DNA of 64,000 nucleotides from Takakia lepidozioides (GCA_030704615.1 CM060734.1:17670001-17734000), one strand, 5' to 3'; shown: positions 20,297-32,777, counted from the first letter of the stretch. Translations and numbers: made by a program. The notes: generated from the sequence alone by a model not told the origin.

Positions 20297-23100
20297 TCAT
20301 GAGCTGTCCCATGCATTTGGACTGCAGTTGAACATGAGCCTGTCCGGCATGACCCCTTCTGGTATCAGTTGTTCATAGATCTCAAGAGCTTCCCTATCAC
20401 AATCACACTGAGCATGCCCTGTAATCATGGCGTTCCAGTAAACCGCACCATGTTGCACCATATCGTCAACTTGACAAACAGCCACAATGCTTCCTACCCC
20501 TTCCAGTATCAACTGTTCACAGGTCTCAGGAGCCTCCCTACCACACCCATACTGAACATACGCTGCAGCCGTAGCGTTCCAAGAGAACATATTTTGTTCA
20601 GCCATCATGTAAAAGTCTGGACGGGCAGTGCTTACAATCCCACACTTTGCATACATATTAGTGAGGATAGACTCCAGATTAACATCTGATGCACTTACAA
20701 CGTCGATAATGTCATTGTGGGCCTCTTTGCCCTTTGTTGTGGCTATCAGTCTGGCACAGTCATTGAGAACGCAAACAAATATGACTTTGTTGTGTGTCAC
20801 TCCTTGTATTGTGTGCACGTAAATCTCTAAGGCCTCCCTCCCAAACCCATGCTTGAAACATGCTGCCACCATTATAGTCCAGGTAAACACATCCCGGTCA
20901 GGCATTTTGTCAAGCGCTTGGCGAGCACCCACCATGCTGCCGCGTATGTCACACTTGGCATACATGTTGACAGGGGTTTGTCTCTCTGCCTCTAGTATAG
21001 TCTGCTGCTGTTTCTGCTGCAGCTCTCTCTCTCTTTCATTACAATTCCAGCTCTGACGAGGTCGCCATGGACTTCTTTGTCCTTTACCCGAACTGCCAGG
21101 GCAGTGTTCAGAATGACATTTGGTACAGCTCCAGCTTGGATGATGGCAGCAAGCCCACCTCTTGCATACTTACATGTCCACCAGGGTATTGTTCAGAGTG
21201 ACAGTTGGTACAATTCCAGTTTTGAAGGTGTCGCCCTGGGCCTCGTTGCCCTTTTCCAGATCTGCCAGGGCAGTGTGCAGAATGGCATTTGGTACAGCTA
21301 CAGCAAAAAAATTTGCATACATGTTTACCAGGGTATTGTTCAGAATAACAGTTGGTACACTTCCAGCTCTGAGGAAGTCGCCATGGACCTCATTGCCCAC
21401 TTCCAGTTCTGCCAGGGCTGTGTGCAGAATGACATTTAGTACAGCTACATCAGAACCTTCGAGCATCACATTCCACGACACCATATCTCGTTCAGTCATA
21501 GTGTCAAACACTATCTTTGCATCCTTGATGCTTCCCAGTGTTTTTTTTTTGGGCGAAAAATCGCCAAATGGCAACCTCAAAACATTAAAATGGAATATTT
21601 TGTCATAAATTCCTTGTTTTTTTCATGGATGAAATCGCCAAACTTCTACAAAGAAAAAACAATATGGATGAATTTGCCAAATATGGATGATATAAATGGA
21701 TGAAAGTACATATGAGGACGATTCTATCCAAATTTTCAATGGATGAACATAATATATAGCTATTTCTTGTAGCCACTCGTGCTATTTTTCAAATTTAAGA
21801 AAAAAATCACTGATGCTTCCACATTTTGCATACGTGTCCACCAGGGTATTATTCAGAATGACAGTGGGTACAATTCCAGCTCTGAAGATGTCGCCATGAA
21901 TCTCCTTGCCCTTTTCCAGATCTGCCAGGGCAGTGTGTAGAGTGACATTTGGTACAACTGCAGTAGAATCTTCAAGCATCGCATTCCACAATACCGTATC
22001 TCGTTCTGCCATAGCGTCAAACACACCCTTTGCATCCTCAATGCACCCGCATTTTGCATGCATGTCCGCCAAGGTATTGTTCAGGAGGGCAGTTGGTACA
22101 ATTCCAGCTCTGGAGATGTCGCCATGGACCACTATGCCCTTTGCCAGATCTGCCAGGGTAGTGTGCATAATGGCATTGTAAACAACTACAGCTTTGATGA
22201 TGTAATCAGGTACATCTTTGCGCTTTCCCGTGGCAGCTAGGCTCTTGTGGTGTGTCGGGGAGCTGTGGATGATGAGCAGAACTGAGTGAAACAGAGACGA
22301 ATTGAGGCATAGAGGCAGAGAACCTTGTGTGTGCTTGAGCAAGTAAAAGAAGGGTGTGGGATTTTTGCACCTTGTGGGATAATATCCGTGTCTAGGTAGA
22401 TATAACCTGCAGGAAGCATGCTGTCGTGATACAGCAGCGTGCAAGGATGTGGTCTGGCAGAGCTTGATGGACAGGCTGGGTGAAGAGCTGGCTGTATTGC
22501 ACCCGCTCCAGTCGGCGCTACCACCACCTTCGATTTTAGGATACAGATCATGCCACGGTTCCCTGGGGCCTTCTCTCACTGCTCCAAACCCCGCATGGGC
22601 CATACTCCCACACTTCCCGTACCTGCGGAAGGGGGCGTTTTCCATGGTGACACCGGACTTGTTGGAGACGAGTGAATGTCCAGGGTTGCTACTGGAGGAG
22701 GGGTGGCGTACAACATTGAAGCACCTGCAACTGCAACATTTTCTGTGAGGGTCACTGTGCCATCTAACGCACTGTCCATGATTGGGCTGGGTGGAGTTTT
22801 TGTGAAGCCAATAGCCCGCACCTGGTTGGAAGTTCGTGCTGCTATCTGTTTTCAGATAGTCGCTGCTCGTTGTAGCGACGTTTTGTGCAGGCATGGAGCT
22901 CAGGCCCCTTTGCCACATGGCATACATGTCCACGGGGGTGTTGAGTAGATACACATGTAGCTTGAATTCGCTTCTTGTGATATGGGCAAGCACCTGCTTC
23001 CCCTCTGTCGACGGATTGGCTCGTTGAGAGGCTGGGTATGGGGCAGCGACCCTTACAATCGCTTTAACAAGAATCACGATTTGTTGTGCTACCTTGACCA
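20297..23100 (-). pseudogene. Pentatricopeptide repeat (PPR) protein, PLS type, decayed and internally duplicated
   Basis: Minus-strand fragments of a plant PPR protein, a class that binds organellar RNA for editing or processing. At 20297-20965 are MYAKCDIRGSMVGARQ, MPDRDVFTWTIMVAACFKHG and YWNAMITGHAQ, hallmarks of S and L repeats. From 21060 to 22180 one module (LHTALADLEKG, GIVPTVILNNTLVDMYAKCG) recurs about five times. Farther upstream, 22900-23010 encodes GKQVLAHITRSEF and LLNTPVDMYA. Frameshifts, stops and a MITE at 21536-21812 break it. No DYW or E domain is seen. Host origin is likely, possibly a processed or transduced copy. Confidence 0.8.
21536..21812. mobile_element. hAT-type MITE
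   Basis: A 277-bp non-coding insertion in the PPR pseudogene. Ends are CAGTGTTTTTTTTTT on the left and AAAAAAATCACTG on the right, inverted repeats starting CAGTG. It is flanked by a perfect 8-bp direct repeat ATGCTTCC (21528-21535 and 21813-21820). An 8-bp target duplication and CAG(T/G)G-type ends are diagnostic of the hAT superfamily. The interior is AT-rich with ATGGATGAA repeats and has no coding potential, so it needs a transposase in trans. Confidence 0.85.
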
Positions 23101-23184
23101 GCACTGGTCGAGCAGCCTCCGGATCTGAGGGTGGTGCCATACGTTGAGAGGGGAAAACACGGGGGGGAGAGGGGTAGCTCACGT

Positions 23185-23571
23185 ATTGATGTAGCTGCCG
23201 CTGAGAAGAATGGGGAAGGTGTGTGCCTGCATTAGTGTTGAACTGATTCGAAGAGCAGCACTGGGGGCAGCCGTCATCGGATGTTGCCATTCAACACGAG
23301 CCTCATACCCGCTCTTGGTTGGCTGGAACAGAGTGGCCGGTGGAGTCCGTTGCGCCGGGGGTCCCGTGCATAGCTCCAGCCTTCGCACACACATGGTGTG
23401 GTGCAATGTAGGGATAGACTCATCCGTGAAAAAGCGCACTGGGGTTGATATGTTTAATCTTGCGCTGGTCAGTTCGGGACTCCAGGGGTGGGGGCTGGCT
23501 TGGGCAGCAGTGAGAAGTAGCAAACTGAGCAACACCTGTAGAGATAAAGAGATGGAATGAGAGATCTGCAT
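23185..23571 (-). CDS. Possible first exon of an unrecognised secreted protein
   Basis: From an ATG at 23571 the product begins with a hydrophobic signal-like segment (LQVLLSLLLLTAAQA) followed by about 100 residues without a known domain, ending at a potential donor (AATAC then GTGAGC) near 23185. Downstream minus-strand frames at 22576-22821 (GTVTLTENVAVAGAS) could be another exon, but splice phase is not established. It lies just upstream of the PPR remnants and could be unrelated. I do not recognise the family. Confidence 0.25.
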
Positions 23572-23893
23572 CCTGTTGAGGGTACCAAGTACCTTGTAGT
23601 GGTGATTAGTCAGTAGAGTCGGCTCTAAAAAGATCAATAGAGAGCTTAAAAGATGCGCAAGGGGACGGGTGTAAGAGGTAATGATAGAACGAGAGATGAA
23701 ACGACGCAAGCGTCTTGTAAAGGCACCATGGGCAAGCGCAGGAGCTACGGCGGCGATCATGGCTAACTGTAGAGAGTCGGACAAAGTAGCGGCACTGCTA
23801 AACAGGAGAACTGAGAAGACGAGAAGATTAAAAATTTGGCGGAACCCTATATGGTTAGTCATAGCTAAAAACGTTACTAAGACACAGCCAAGA

Positions 23894-25894
23894 TCATGGC
23901 GGGAGGGTGGAGCGCCGCTCCGCCCCTATCCTCACTCCAACTCTGACATTTTGAATACGAAAAAACTCTGCAGGATTCATTACTTTTACACACAACCTCC
24001 TACATACTCGCAAAATTGTAGTGCGAACACCTCTAGCCGTGAGCCCACGAATAGCCAGCGGTAAAATTTGGTGCATGGACACATGGTAATCATGTGATTT
24101 CATGCCAGATAGTTTTTTCTTTACCACGTGTTTTTTGAAAGCTGATGCGTATCCTGTGGGTACTTTAAGGTTTCGCACAATGTCCAAGAAAACTTTCAAC
24201 TCAGCTTCAGTCAGAACATAAGGAGTAGGAGGCATCATTAACGTATCTGCACTGTTCGGATGTCGTTGCAACCACAATGATGGACGCAGCCCAAGTAATT
24301 CAAGATCACGCCGAACCTTCAATGTATCTTTCTCCCCAAAAATTGTCCTAATGATATTCTCTGCAAATTTCTTCTCGCAATGCATAACATCAAACGTATG
24401 CCGTATGAGGAGGCCCTCCCAGTAAGGCAAGGCATATAAGATTGATAATCGCTTCACTCCGTGAGATTTGGAAGGGTCTGATGGCATATTTGGTTTCCCC
24501 CCCTGCTGCTATCCATGCAATCAGGTCAATTGCACGTTTCTTTATTTGTGTTCCCGTCTGCGTTTGTGGAGCCACTCTATGCTCAACAACACCATTGAAC
24601 AATCTTGATCTTCTATACGGATGGTTGTGGGCAAGAAATCTCCGATGGCCCAGGAACACAGTCTTCGAACATGCATGTAAATGTTGTGAATCCACCTCAA
24701 GTCCATTTGGTAACCTGACCCGCGAGCAAGCCATATGCAGGGTAATCATGGATTGACCATAGCAGCAATGCCCGTAGCAAGAATTGGCGTTGTTGGAGAG
24801 CGTGGGAAACATCATAAGCTATGATGCCTCTCCACAATTCCTGTAGCTCCTCTACTAGGGGCATCAAATACACATCAATGTTCGCAGATGTAACAGACTC
24901 CTTTCTAGGGATAAGGAGTGATAACATGACGAAAAACTTCTTTGTCGTTAACCATGGAGGCAAATTATAGTTGACCAACAGGATGGGCCATGTGCTCTAA
25001 CTCGTGGATTGAGCACCGTATGGATTTACTCCGTCTAAGGCTAATCCAAATCATACATTTTGTGGTTCTAAAGCAAAATCTGCAAATGTGGAGTCAACGT
25101 GGGCCCAGGCTTTGCTATCAGCTGGATTTCGAACCAATCCATCCTGACTCTTTATGTCTGAAGTGCCATGTCATAAGGTGCGCGATAGATTTGCATCGAT
25201 ACATGTGTTTCAACCTTGGGATGACAGGGACATGTCGTAGTATTTTTCTTGGTACAGTCCCACGACCAAGAATGTAACGCGACGTCTTGCACTTTGGGCA
25301 AAAATCTGCTTTTTCATTCTTCCCACAGAAGAGTACACAGCCTTTCTCGCAGGCATGGATATTCTGGGTGTACTGCAATCCCATCTTCACAATCATAGTT
25401 CTAGCTTCATAATTAGTTTTCGGAAGATAATTCTGTTTTGGCAAAAAACTTTTGAGTAACAATCCAAGAAGCTCATCCACAAAGCCATTGATGCACTTGT
25501 GGGTGGTGCACAAGTTGAGCAAGTGCAAAGTAGCTTCAAATCGGATGATCGAGCTCCCTTTATAGAGTTTACACTAAGATTGTTGAAATAGAGTATCATA
25601 GTTGGGGTCAACTCCGTGACTCAGATTTGGGCCATTCTCTGCATTCTCTACATTGTCCATGGATCCTTCGTCGTTGGGGCTGTCTTCGGCCCGAGTTCCA
25701 CCATTAATGGGATCCTCTCTGTTTGCATCTGCAAACTCAAAAGCTTCCTGCAATGCTTGTTGAATTTCTGCCTCCACACCACCTTCATGATCCGTATTGT
25801 TCTCCCTTTGATTAGGCACCTGCCCAAACTCAGCCCGATCCTCCTCGTCATCAGAATCAACATGTCCCTGCATCCCGTGTTTCCCACGCTTCAT
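23894..25894 (-). pseudogene. CACTA transposase (Tnp2/Transposase_21 family)
   Basis: Read from 25894 downward: an acidic N-terminus (DSDDEEDRAEFG); TAG at 25574-25576; then LHLLNLCTTHKCINGFVDELLGLL, IHACEKGC and FCPKCKTSRY with paired Cys; then HVPVIPRLKHMYRC. Frameshifts follow. DGVNPYG is near 25020, VNYNLPPWLTTKKFF at 24978, HRRFLAHNHPYR near 24640, and TFDVMHCEKKF near 24380, the family's DDE-region signature. SGMKSHDYHVSMHQILP begins the following DUF4218-like region and breaks off. The product would cut and paste the element. At least three frameshifts or stops. Confidence 0.88.
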
Positions 25895-25914
25895 TCACAG
25901 TATATGTAGATTAT

Positions 25915-26175
25915 GACATGTGGACAAATGTAGTCACGGCTACCACTACATCACTTCGATTTCAGCAACGACATTGTGACACATGACAGATAGTTCTAGT
26001 GACGTAGTCGTGTTCCTATATGTGTTTATGACTACACGACTACAACTAGCCAACGACATATCGACATGTGTATAAAGGGTAGTCATAGACGCTACTACAT
26101 GACTACAACTCGTCAATCAACTTTCGACATGTGGAGTGGTGAAATCATGGCTACTACTACCACACCAAAATGGTT
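25915..26175. repeat. Degenerate subterminal repeats of CACTA 1
   Basis: About four copies, 65-80 bp apart, of a unit containing GACATGTG, GTAGTCA and CTACATGACTACAAC, in direct and partly inverted orientation. They lie just upstream of the transposase start. Clustered subterminal repeats of this sort are transposase-binding sites in CACTA elements. Confidence 0.55.
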
Positions 26176-26180
26176 TCAAA

Positions 26181-28600
26181 ATTCAAACTTGGAGATCGCT
26201 AAGTCCTGAAGGACAGTGTACTTCCCGTGGATGTACCGGAATAGTACAGCTGCGCAAAGTTCGATCCCTCTTATGTTTGAGGTAGTGTAGATGCATATAT
26301 TGGTACACTTTTCTTTTCAGATCGTTTTTGATCATAAGACAAGCATTGTACTGCCAAAACATGTTAGTTTGTTAGTTGTCTGGAAATCGTTGGTAAAGCA
26401 CGTAGGAAATTAGACAGTGTCTGCGACGACCATGGAGTGGAACTCTGGCGTCAAGATGACCATAGGAAGCTGCATTGATAGCAGATTAGGCTGCCAATTC
26501 GGTATCAGAAACGACAAGTTAATCATGTTCAAACAATATAGGACGACTGTTCCAGTCCCAGATTGCGATCTCTCTTTTCTCCCGCCTTTCAAGTCCAGTA
26601 GGAACACACGGCAAGGAGCTTGGCAATTGGTGGAAGCGACATGTACAGCGATGAAATATCGCAACAAAGCAATTGGCCGCATCGGAATGACAACATGTCA
26701 GGACGACTTCAAACGGTGAAGCGTGGACTTGTTAGCGGTGCAGGACAACTGGAGGGGACTCCGGACAACCTATGACTCAGTGGCAGGGTCAAAGACCCCA
26801 GAGCCATCACCAGGGATTTGATTTCCAAAAATACCACAAAATCTGTGTGTAGCGAAAATACGACGAATGGCAAGAAGCGCAATTTTTTACCACTGATGGA
26901 GCTGAGAATTTACAGGCTGATACGGTGTATGTAATTGTAGTTTGTCACCAAGTTTGGTGCTTTATGGAGCTGATTAGCAGCGGGGCCAAATTATTGAGTC
27001 GACGGCACTCACGGGGCCTATTATTTGCATTTCTACTTCTTGGATGGATGAAAAATCCTGGAATTCGCCTTGAGGAGCTGGATGGATGAAATGACAACTC
27101 GCGCCAACTGGTCATCCAATTGGGTGGATGAAAAGCCAGCTTTCATTTGCCTCTAAGACTTTTCATCCATGTTGAATATTATATTATAGATCCTCCAAGG
27201 AAACAATAGTTTAATGAATATTTTCCATTAGTTTATTAGGCTCAAAAACAGTATAAAAGAAGGGCAAGGCTTCCCTTGTTTTTCATCTAGTTCTTTCTCT
27301 TGCTTAGTTTCCTCTTGTTGTTGTAGTGTTGTTAGTTTGAGGCTTGAGGAGGCTAGATCCTAGGGAGTGGAGCTTGAAGCTCCCTAGTTAGATAGAATTC
27401 TTGTGAGCTAAGGCAAGTGGCCTAGCTTGTGGGCCTTTGAGCCATTTCATTTGTGAAGGAAGAGGGCAATTTCATGTAGAGGAAAGTGACTTGAGGACGA
27501 GTAGGAGGGGCTGGTGTGGACTTATGGACGAGAGCCCAACTAGAGGCCGCATAGAGTACCATTACTTGAGTCGATAGAGCATCCCAAGCACTCTTGCATA
27601 GAAAGGTTGATCCCATCTTACCATTTCACCATTTATGTATGTGATTCATTTATTTTCCAAGCAAAGCTTGAAGTTGAAAATCTGATTTAGGCTCTTCAAA
27701 AGAGGAGAGTGCATTGTGGAATCCCACTATTTCATGTCTAGAATTGACAAGGGGAAGAACCCCATATTGGAAAGGGTACCAATAGAGGCTTGTATTTGAA
27801 TTGTTTGAAGAATGAATCTTTGTGTTTGATTACTAATTTGAAATATAGCCAGCTCTGGCAAAGGTAGGCCAGTAGGCTGGATCTATGATATAAGGTCACT
27901 ATAAGGCCACTATGTGCTAATCCCCCCCCCCCCCCCCCACTAACAAGCCATGGAGGCCTAGGGGAGGGTGGGTTGTATTTTGTTTTGTCTAAAAGCGTGG
28001 AGGCAGCCGTGGCCCAGCCACGACGTACGGGGAGCGGGGCCCCAGTGCTGACCTTAAGTCGTATTGAGATCAAGTACATCAGCCGCGTGGCTCAGGCGTG
28101 AGGCCCTGAAGCATGCGAGCAGGGTGCGGGTCTTTACCCACAGGATAACCAAAAGCTGAGACGGACCGGCGGACGCCGGCGTTAACCGCAGCGGTCCACG
28201 GCTTGGACCGCTACGCGCGGAGCTGCGCCCCGCCACGTGGCGGGGGCGTTTTACCCAGCGGGCAATGTGTCTGCAAATTCCCTTAAAGGGGGGTATTCTT
28301 ACCTTTAGCTAGTAGATTCAATTTATACCCCTCTAAGGGTTAAGAGCCATTATCTAAGGCGCCAGTGGTAGATAAAATCTAGGATTTTGGGAGGACGTAG
28401 CCTCGGAGGGTTCTTATGACTCCAAGAGAGAGCCAAGCGGGCCTGTGAGCAGTGAGCTAGAGGCGGAGACCTCGAGAGACAAGGGAGGAGAGAAAGTACT
28501 CTGTCCTAAAAACTCGGCTACAGTGCGCCTTTGTGTCAGAGCCCAAGGTAGAGGATGACTTTTTCCACAGAGGGAAAGCGCACCAGCGCCTTAAAATAAT
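26181..28600. other. No gene seen; simple sequence and possible promoter
   Basis: 26410-26720 is open on both strands but shows no domain. 27040-27180 repeats GGATGGATGAAAA, a motif also inside the MITE at 21536. A TATAAAAG at 27253 followed by a CT-rich leader might be a promoter or LTR. A run of about 20 C lies at 27919-27938. Confidence 0.35.
28190..28245. repeat. GC-rich hairpins with a perfect 18-bp palindrome
   Basis: AGCGGTCCA..TTGGACCGCT forms a hairpin at 28190-28212. CCCCGCCACGTGGCGGGG at 28228-28245 is a perfect palindrome with a CACGTG core (plant G-box). Purpose unknown. Confidence 0.6.
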
Positions 28601-30730
28601 GTAGAGGGGTGAAATCTGGCTTGGACCCACCAGTGGTTATTTTATTATTTACGCATGCATGTTCTGGACTAATGAATGTAGTGGCAAGGATGAGCTCTTA
28701 GCGAGATTCATCCATCCGATAGGGCCACAGCAGTTCCCCGCGGCAGGAAACGGTTCCCGGGTGTTCCTCAGTTCTCATTGGGTTCCGACAGGGTTCCCAA
28801 TGGCATCTTTAGGCGCCAAGGGTATCTTTGGATTCCCCACATGACCCATAGGGTAGGTATTTTTCCTAATTTTCTTAATTTCTTAATTTCCAGCATTTCT
28901 ATTAAATAGGATAGATGCACGTGGTGCACGTTATAGCCTGAAGGGCGTTGATTAAACTGATTGAACTTATTGAGTTGAGGGGCTTAGAACCACTTTATTG
29001 AACTTGGTGAACCTATTGGATTATGATAGGTATTTTGGCCACTCTTTTGCTAAGACAAAGTATTTTAGGCACTGGGGTAGGAAGCGTTGGCCCTTCCATC
29101 AGAGATGACTTGAACTTAAGCACTCGGTGAAGGAGAGACATTGGGAGAGGAAGATTTTCCCTCTTCTTCCTAGGCTCGGCAGGTGCCTTGTGAAAGGATT
29201 AAAACATGTTCCGGCTATATGCGGCTCGGGGGCCTAGGCGGTAGGAATTAGACAATAAAACACAAAGACTTGGAAGGCAGTTACTGAGTAGATTGTAGGA
29301 TACCATAGGACTTAGAAACACAAACTCGCCCTGTAAAGAGGAGTACGTGATTTCTCTTGCCGGTAGGACTTAGATAGTGATCATAGCCACCATGTACGAC
29401 CATGGACCCCCTGCACTAACCGCAGTCGGGTAGGCGATTCAGTGAGCCCAACTTACACCGCAACTTACCACGACCCCCCTAGACAAATATGCCGTCACCC
29501 TGACCGCGCGCTCAGGTCTCGTCAGGTAGTGCTTCTTCACTATCTCCAACAACTGCCATTTGGATCCATGACATTCAGTGCAATTGCAAAGCATTTTCTT
29601 GTTCACATTTGCTATGACGTACGCTTCCTCGAGTCGCCATAGTCTATCATCTCGTAATCGTATGCGTGGCTCATATGCACCATGACGGCCGAACAGACTG
29701 TCAAGTTATTTTACCACTAGTGTGAAACTAGCTAGGAAATAGCTAGCTTTTACATATTGACATTTGGGATTGGCCCAAGTGTCAATCCAGGGGTCAAGGC
29801 AGATTTAGGCTCTGGAGTGGTTATCTTCACGGCAAACGCGGGAGGCTCATCTTTCTCGAGTTGAGCCTCACCGCGCCTAGCTATGGCGCCGTAGTGTGGA
29901 TTCCCCATGGCGTGGGGTGCACTTGGCTTGACTTGTATTTGAGTGATGAGGTTATATATGCATGAGTTTATGCTTAAGCTTTGTGAGCTCGCATGAGCTT
30001 GTGCTTATATCCTTCTTCTTTATCACTCGAGAAAGATGAGCTCGTATCTATGAGTGCTAGATACGAGTTAGTTGTAGCACTTGTGGTTTTTGCTTGAGAA
30101 TGAGAGAAACCAAGTTGTTATGCAAGGAGCACCGTGGAGCTCTTGGTTGTTAGAAGCGGAGGCGATGTGGGTTACGAGGTGGTAAACCTTGGCATTCGAT
30201 CTTCAGCTTCAGAGATGAAAACACCATACTGCAGGTAATTCCAGAGCACCTTGATGGTTTCAGATTGTGTACATGCATGAGCAAGCACGATTGGGAAGAG
30301 GACCAGTCAAGAGCAGATTATAGTGGCTTTGGTGGCAAAGCTGAGAACTGGACTTGGGAATGCGAGCTTTCATTGTGTGAAGGATTGCAAGACCAAGCGA
30401 AAGGGCTGATTTGGCTTGGGGCAAATCAGTGCACTTTGTGGAGTATGGTGAGATTGGGTTTCAATCTCGAGCTTCAGCATTGAGAGGGCTCTTGTCATGG
30501 CGAGAGCAGGGCTGGAACAGGAGCTAAGAGGTGCGGCAAGGCCATGGAATGTGCACCTAGGGTTTCAGAGCTTGGAAGAAGAGTTCTTGCACCACAAGAG
30601 AAGTGTCTTGTGGCTGGAAATGTAAGCCTTAGGGTTTCAGGAGCTTGGCAAAGGCTGTGGAGTGCTTAGTCTTGTCTTAGAGAGCATCAAGGAACCAAGG
30701 AGCCAAGATAGGGGGCTGATATCTCTTGTG
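28601..30730. other. No gene seen
   Basis: AT-rich to neutral sequence without long frames or recognisable motifs. Probably old retrotransposon non-coding sequence. Confidence 0.3.
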
Positions 30731-31020
30731 TGAAGAGGTTGCATGTGTGGAGCATGCTATTAGCCTGGTGAAGGCTTGCACTTTCAGGTGTGGGAGTGCA
30801 AGAAAGGAAGGAAGGGGCGGGTTTCCCTGTAGGGCATGTGGAGCATGCTTTCAGCCTGCTGAAGCTTGTATTTTCAGGTTTGTGGGTGCAAGAAATGAAG
30901 CAAAGGAGCTGATTCTCTTATGGTGAGAGTGGGGCATGTGTAGAGCATGCCTTCAGCCCATTGAGGCTCTTGTTTTCAAGCTTTAGAGAGCTAGAATGGA
31001 AGGTCTAGGGCTGGTTTCCA
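30731..31020. repeat. Degenerate tandem repeat, about 95-bp unit, 3 copies
   Basis: Units begin with TGTGGAGCATGC (near 30745 and 30837) or TGTAGAGCATGCC (near 30937) and continue TTCAGCC..TTGAAG..TTTTCAGG..GTGCAAGAAA. Not coding. Confidence 0.6.
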
Positions 31021-31429
31021 CTTGGAGTGAAAGAAAAGCACTTGTAGGGCCTATGTGAGTTGGGGTTTCAACTTCAAGCTTGAAGGGAGCGCAACTCTTG
31101 AAGCAGCAGATGTAGGGGGCTGGAATAGGCTCTAAGACAGATGCTATGGCCAAGGAGAGTGCTTGAATGAGTGCTCACAAGGGCTGGGAACCAGCAGGGC
31201 TTGGTTGTTTGCCATTGAGTTTAGTGGCGTGTTTGGGGAGGCTAAGTGAGAAAGAAGGCTTGGTTTGTGGCAACCACCTCATGGCTTAGGGCTACTATGG
31301 TGGTGTGTGGGAGCCGAAAGAGCAAAAATACCTTGCTGATTTCCTCACAGCCGCCATAGCTCGGTGGAAAGAAGCCTAGAGTCCAAGAGACACAAACCCT
31401 AGCTTGGCGTGGCTAAACCCCTTGGAGAA

Positions 31430-32110
31430 ATGGCTAAACTGCCAGAGCGGCCATGGATGGGGCTGTGACGGGCTGTGCCCATGGCCTTTGGGGCTGTGAT
31501 GGGCTGTGAGGGGCTGTGACAGGCCGTGCCTGAGGCCTTTGAGGCTGTGAGGGGCTGTGAGGGGCTGTGACAGGCTGTGCCCATGGCCTTTGGGGTTGTG
31601 ATGGGCTGTGAGGGGCTGTGACAGGCCGTGCCTGAGGCCTTTGAGGTTGTGACGGGCTGTGCCCATGGCCTTTGGGGCTGTGATGGGCTGTGAGGGGCTG
31701 TGACAGGCCGTGCCTGAGGCCTTTGAGGCTGTGACGGGCTGTGAGGGGCTATGACAGGCTGTGCCCATGGCCTTTGGGGCTGTGACAGGCTGTGCCCATG
31801 GCCTTTGGGGCTGTGATGGGCTAAGAGGGGCTGTGACAGGCCGTGCCTGAGGCCTTTGAGGTTGTGACGAGCTGTGAGGGGCTGTGACAGGCCGTGCCTG
31901 AGGCCTTTGGGGCTGTGACGGGCTGTGAGGGGCTGTGACAGGCTGTGTGGGGCTGTGACGGGCTGTGGCGAGCTGTGACGGGCTATGAGGGGCTGTGACA
32001 GGCTGTGCCCAGTGGCCTGTGGGACTGTGACGGCTGTGACCAGTGAGCTGTGTGGGCCTGTGCTGGTCTGTGGTGGCCCGTGTTGACCTGTGGACGGCCT
32101 ATGCTGACTC
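31430..32110. repeat. GGGCTGTGA minisatellite
   Basis: More than 25 tandem copies of an 11-12 bp motif GGGCTGTGA(C/G)(A/G)G, organised in longer cassettes that end GTGCC(C/T)ATGGCCTTTGG or GTGCCTGAGGCCTTTGAGG. The reverse complement is rich in TCACAGCCC, the short motif also repeated in the Tat/Athila-like LTRs and pol tail. The long minus-strand frame over it (31399-32145) is a product of the repeat, not a gene. Confidence 0.85.
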
Positions 32111-32777
32111 GTGGAGGCACTGGTGGACTGCCTAAGAACTGGCATGTGGTCTGGAAGGCCGAATTTTTAAGCTCGTGGAGGGCGGTTTGAGGAGTATCTT
32201 CATGATATTCCCATGGTCATGCAAGTGAGGGAAGAGAGGAGAGGAAGAGTGTTGGGATGAGGGCATGCTGGGGTTAGGCATTGCTTTAGCTTCTCTTCCT
32301 CGTAGTTTCCACCCTCTCATTAGGCCAAGACCTTTCCGTAGGTGGAGGCAAGAGTCAGTCCGGGTTTGGGCTGGGGTGTCCTTGCAGGAGCAACACCGTG
32401 GAGTTGTTTTTGGTGTGGGGGAGTTGTCGTTCTGATTTCTTGTGTTTGGATCCCCTCCATACCTGCATGCTTGACTGTGCGCCATGCTAGTTTTGTGTGG
32501 GCGCTTGTTTTTATAGGTGATTGGTCCGGATTTGATCACCGGCCAGTCCTAGAGCATGCTGTCGATGGTGAGGTTGGGGTGATGACCAGCCAGACCATCA
32601 TTGTTTCTCCTGTGGTGAGGTTGGAGGTGATGACCAGCCAACCATAGGAGTGCTTGCGGTGGATGCAGATACAGGTGTAGGCTATGTTAGGAACTTAGTA
32701 TTCCAAACCATAAGCCGCAACAGGTTCTCTACCCGGTTACCTTGTGGAGAGGGGGTTAGGGACATGTTCATGACCGG
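32111..32777. other. Upstream region of MTase element copy 2, no gene
   Basis: Should hold the leader and possibly the LTR of the element that follows. GAGGTTG(G)(G/A)GGTGATGACCAGCCA occurs twice (32570 and 32617). No tRNA-iMet or other standard PBS is recognised. Confidence 0.3.

Larger units (their letters stand above)
23894..26180 (-). mobile_element. CACTA (En/Spm) transposon remnant 1
   Basis: Minus-strand transposase fragments in correct order plus subterminal-type repeats at 25915-26175. The CACTA terminal sequence itself is not identified, so both limits are approximate. The C-terminal part stops abruptly near 23960. Confidence 0.75.

Noticed and set aside
19668-20316. Two overlapping minus-strand frames as a gene upstream of the PPR remnant
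   Set aside because: They overlap in different frames with no domain or splice evidence; kept only as an unassigned stretch.
26410-26719. Overlapping open frames on both strands
   Set aside because: About 90-100 codons each with no motif; one is simply the shadow of the other and neither has supporting context.
28080-28150. tRNA-like sequence with GTGGCTCAGGCG
   Set aside because: No matching B box and no foldable cloverleaf.
31399-32145. 248-codon minus-strand frame of His-Ser-Pro-Gln repeats
   Set aside because: A by-product of the GGGCTGTGA minisatellite; composition follows the DNA repeat exactly.
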